Positions 63,587-64,000 of a stretch of DNA of 64,000 nucleotides are shown piece after piece. Position 1 is the first letter of the stretch, and each line of letters starts with the position of its first letter. The DNA comes from Euborellia annulipes. Lineage: Eukaryota; Arthropoda; Insecta; Dermaptera; Anisolabididae. The stretch covers positions 62,001-126,000 of the forward strand of contig JAKCPI010004386.1 of the NCBI GenBank assembly GCA_023213315.1, given 5' to 3'. The notes below the pieces were generated by a model, which saw only the letters and a list, made by a program, of their open reading frames with translations, did no database searches and was not told where the DNA came from. Made by a program: the position numbers and the translations under genes.

Positions 63587-64000
63587 ATGGTCCTCGAGCC
63601 CGGCGCTTTGCGGTTATATCTAGCTGCCGCGCACCAACAACAACAACAACAAGAACAACAAGCGGCTCAATCACAACAACAACCACAACCACCGCCATTA
63701 CCACCGTATCGTGGACCAAGTGGTTTGGCTTTATTTGCACCGCATTTTTTACATCCGCATCATGCGGCTGTTGCACTTGCCGCTGCTGCTGCGGCACAAC
63801 AGCAACAACAACAGGCGCCGAATTCGCAGCAAACGCAACAACAGCAACAAGCGGCGCAACCGTCGCATGGGATTTTAGCTGCGGCTGCTGCGGCAGCGGC
63901 AGCGGCGGCCGCCGCAGCAGCAGCCGCCGCTGGACATCATCACCATCATGCTGCTGCTGCCGCGTTTGCCAACGTCCCGAGACGCCAACGGCGGCTCAGT
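63587..64000 (+). CDS. N-terminus of a Gln/Ala/His-rich protein, probably a transcription factor (partial)
   Basis: The first 138 codons are open to the window edge. The ATG lies in GGGACCATGG, an excellent Kozak context, and no upstream in-frame ATG competes. Layout: MVLEPGALRLYLAAAH (1-16), poly-Gln (17-25), Gln/Pro (28-40), LALFAPHFLHPHH (47-59), Ala run (65-70), Gln runs (71-76, 84-88), 18 Ala (98-115), five His (117-121), five Ala (122-126), then a basic PRRQRR (131-136). Ala codons are mixed (GCG, GCT, GCA, GCC), so the Ala run is not a simple triplet slip. Such Q/A/H-rich N-termini are common in homeodomain and other developmental factors, where they are disordered activation or repression regions. 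No DNA-binding domain lies in view, so the family stays open. An antisense open frame at 63555-63797 is a shadow. A splice donor may lie beyond the edge. Confidence 0.8.
   Translation, partial: MVLEPGALRLYLAAAHQQQQQQEQQAAQSQQQPQPPPLPPYRGPSGLALFAPHFLHPHHAAVALAAAAAAQQQQQQAPNSQQTQQQQQAAQPSHGILAAAAAAAAAAAAAAAAAAGHHHHHAAAAAFANVPRRQRRLS

Noticed and set aside
63555..63797. 80-codon open frame on the minus strand, rich in Val and Gln
   Set aside because: It is the antisense shadow of the Q/A/H-rich coding start. The plus strand has the better Kozak context, promoter motifs and composition.

Overview
The window looks like one long, AT-rich, repeat-packed intergenic stretch of an invertebrate nuclear genome, probably an arthropod. 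It has eukaryotic tRNA-derived SINEs, hAT and Tc1/mariner-type MITEs, Helitron-like ends, Penelope-type fragments with hammerhead-like motifs, long microsatellites, a canonical tRNA-Asp gene, and a GC-rich promoter with a TCAGT initiator at the right edge. The species cannot be named from the sequence. There is no operon, CRISPR array or bacterial feature.

Only two functional genes are well supported. One is tRNA-Asp(GTC) on the minus strand (18979-19050). The other is the first 138 codons of a protein-coding gene that starts at 63587 in a strong Kozak context and runs off the right edge. Its N-terminus is rich in Gln, Ala, Pro and His, as in many developmental transcription factors, but no DNA-binding domain lies inside the window. 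A GA repeat, four GC boxes and a TCAGT initiator precede it. Almost all the rest reads as its 5' flank filled with transposons.

Repeat layout. SINE-A (tRNA head, long body, a conserved hairpin near the 3' end, AAT-repeat tail) has about 20 copies or fragments on both strands. SINE-B (a second tRNA-derived family) has five, and one SINE-C copy has a Leu/Ser-type tRNA head joined to a SINE-B-like tail. Twelve hAT-type MITEs have two ends and an 8-bp target duplication, exact in nine and imperfect in three. Family F, a hairpin plus a long body with a CA/CCCA microsatellite, recurs about ten times. A Helitron-like family ends in a short hairpin plus CTAG before T. Penelope-like pieces carry minimal hammerhead-like cores. 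Protein-level remnants are mariner transposase (37202-37441), a LINE ORF2 C-terminus (56530-56930) and a Cys-rich finger of transposon type (21960-22091).

Large palindromes are a striking theme (5608-6420, 14582-14799, 22120-22316, 23982-24079, 50260-51155), as is deep nesting: one SINE-A at 56459-58211 is split by a LINE, a Penelope-like inverted element and short GC-rich blocks. Some homopolymer mosaics (17945-18270, 61346-61607) may be assembly noise. Copy boundaries were read by eye and are accurate to a few bases only where a target duplication is given.
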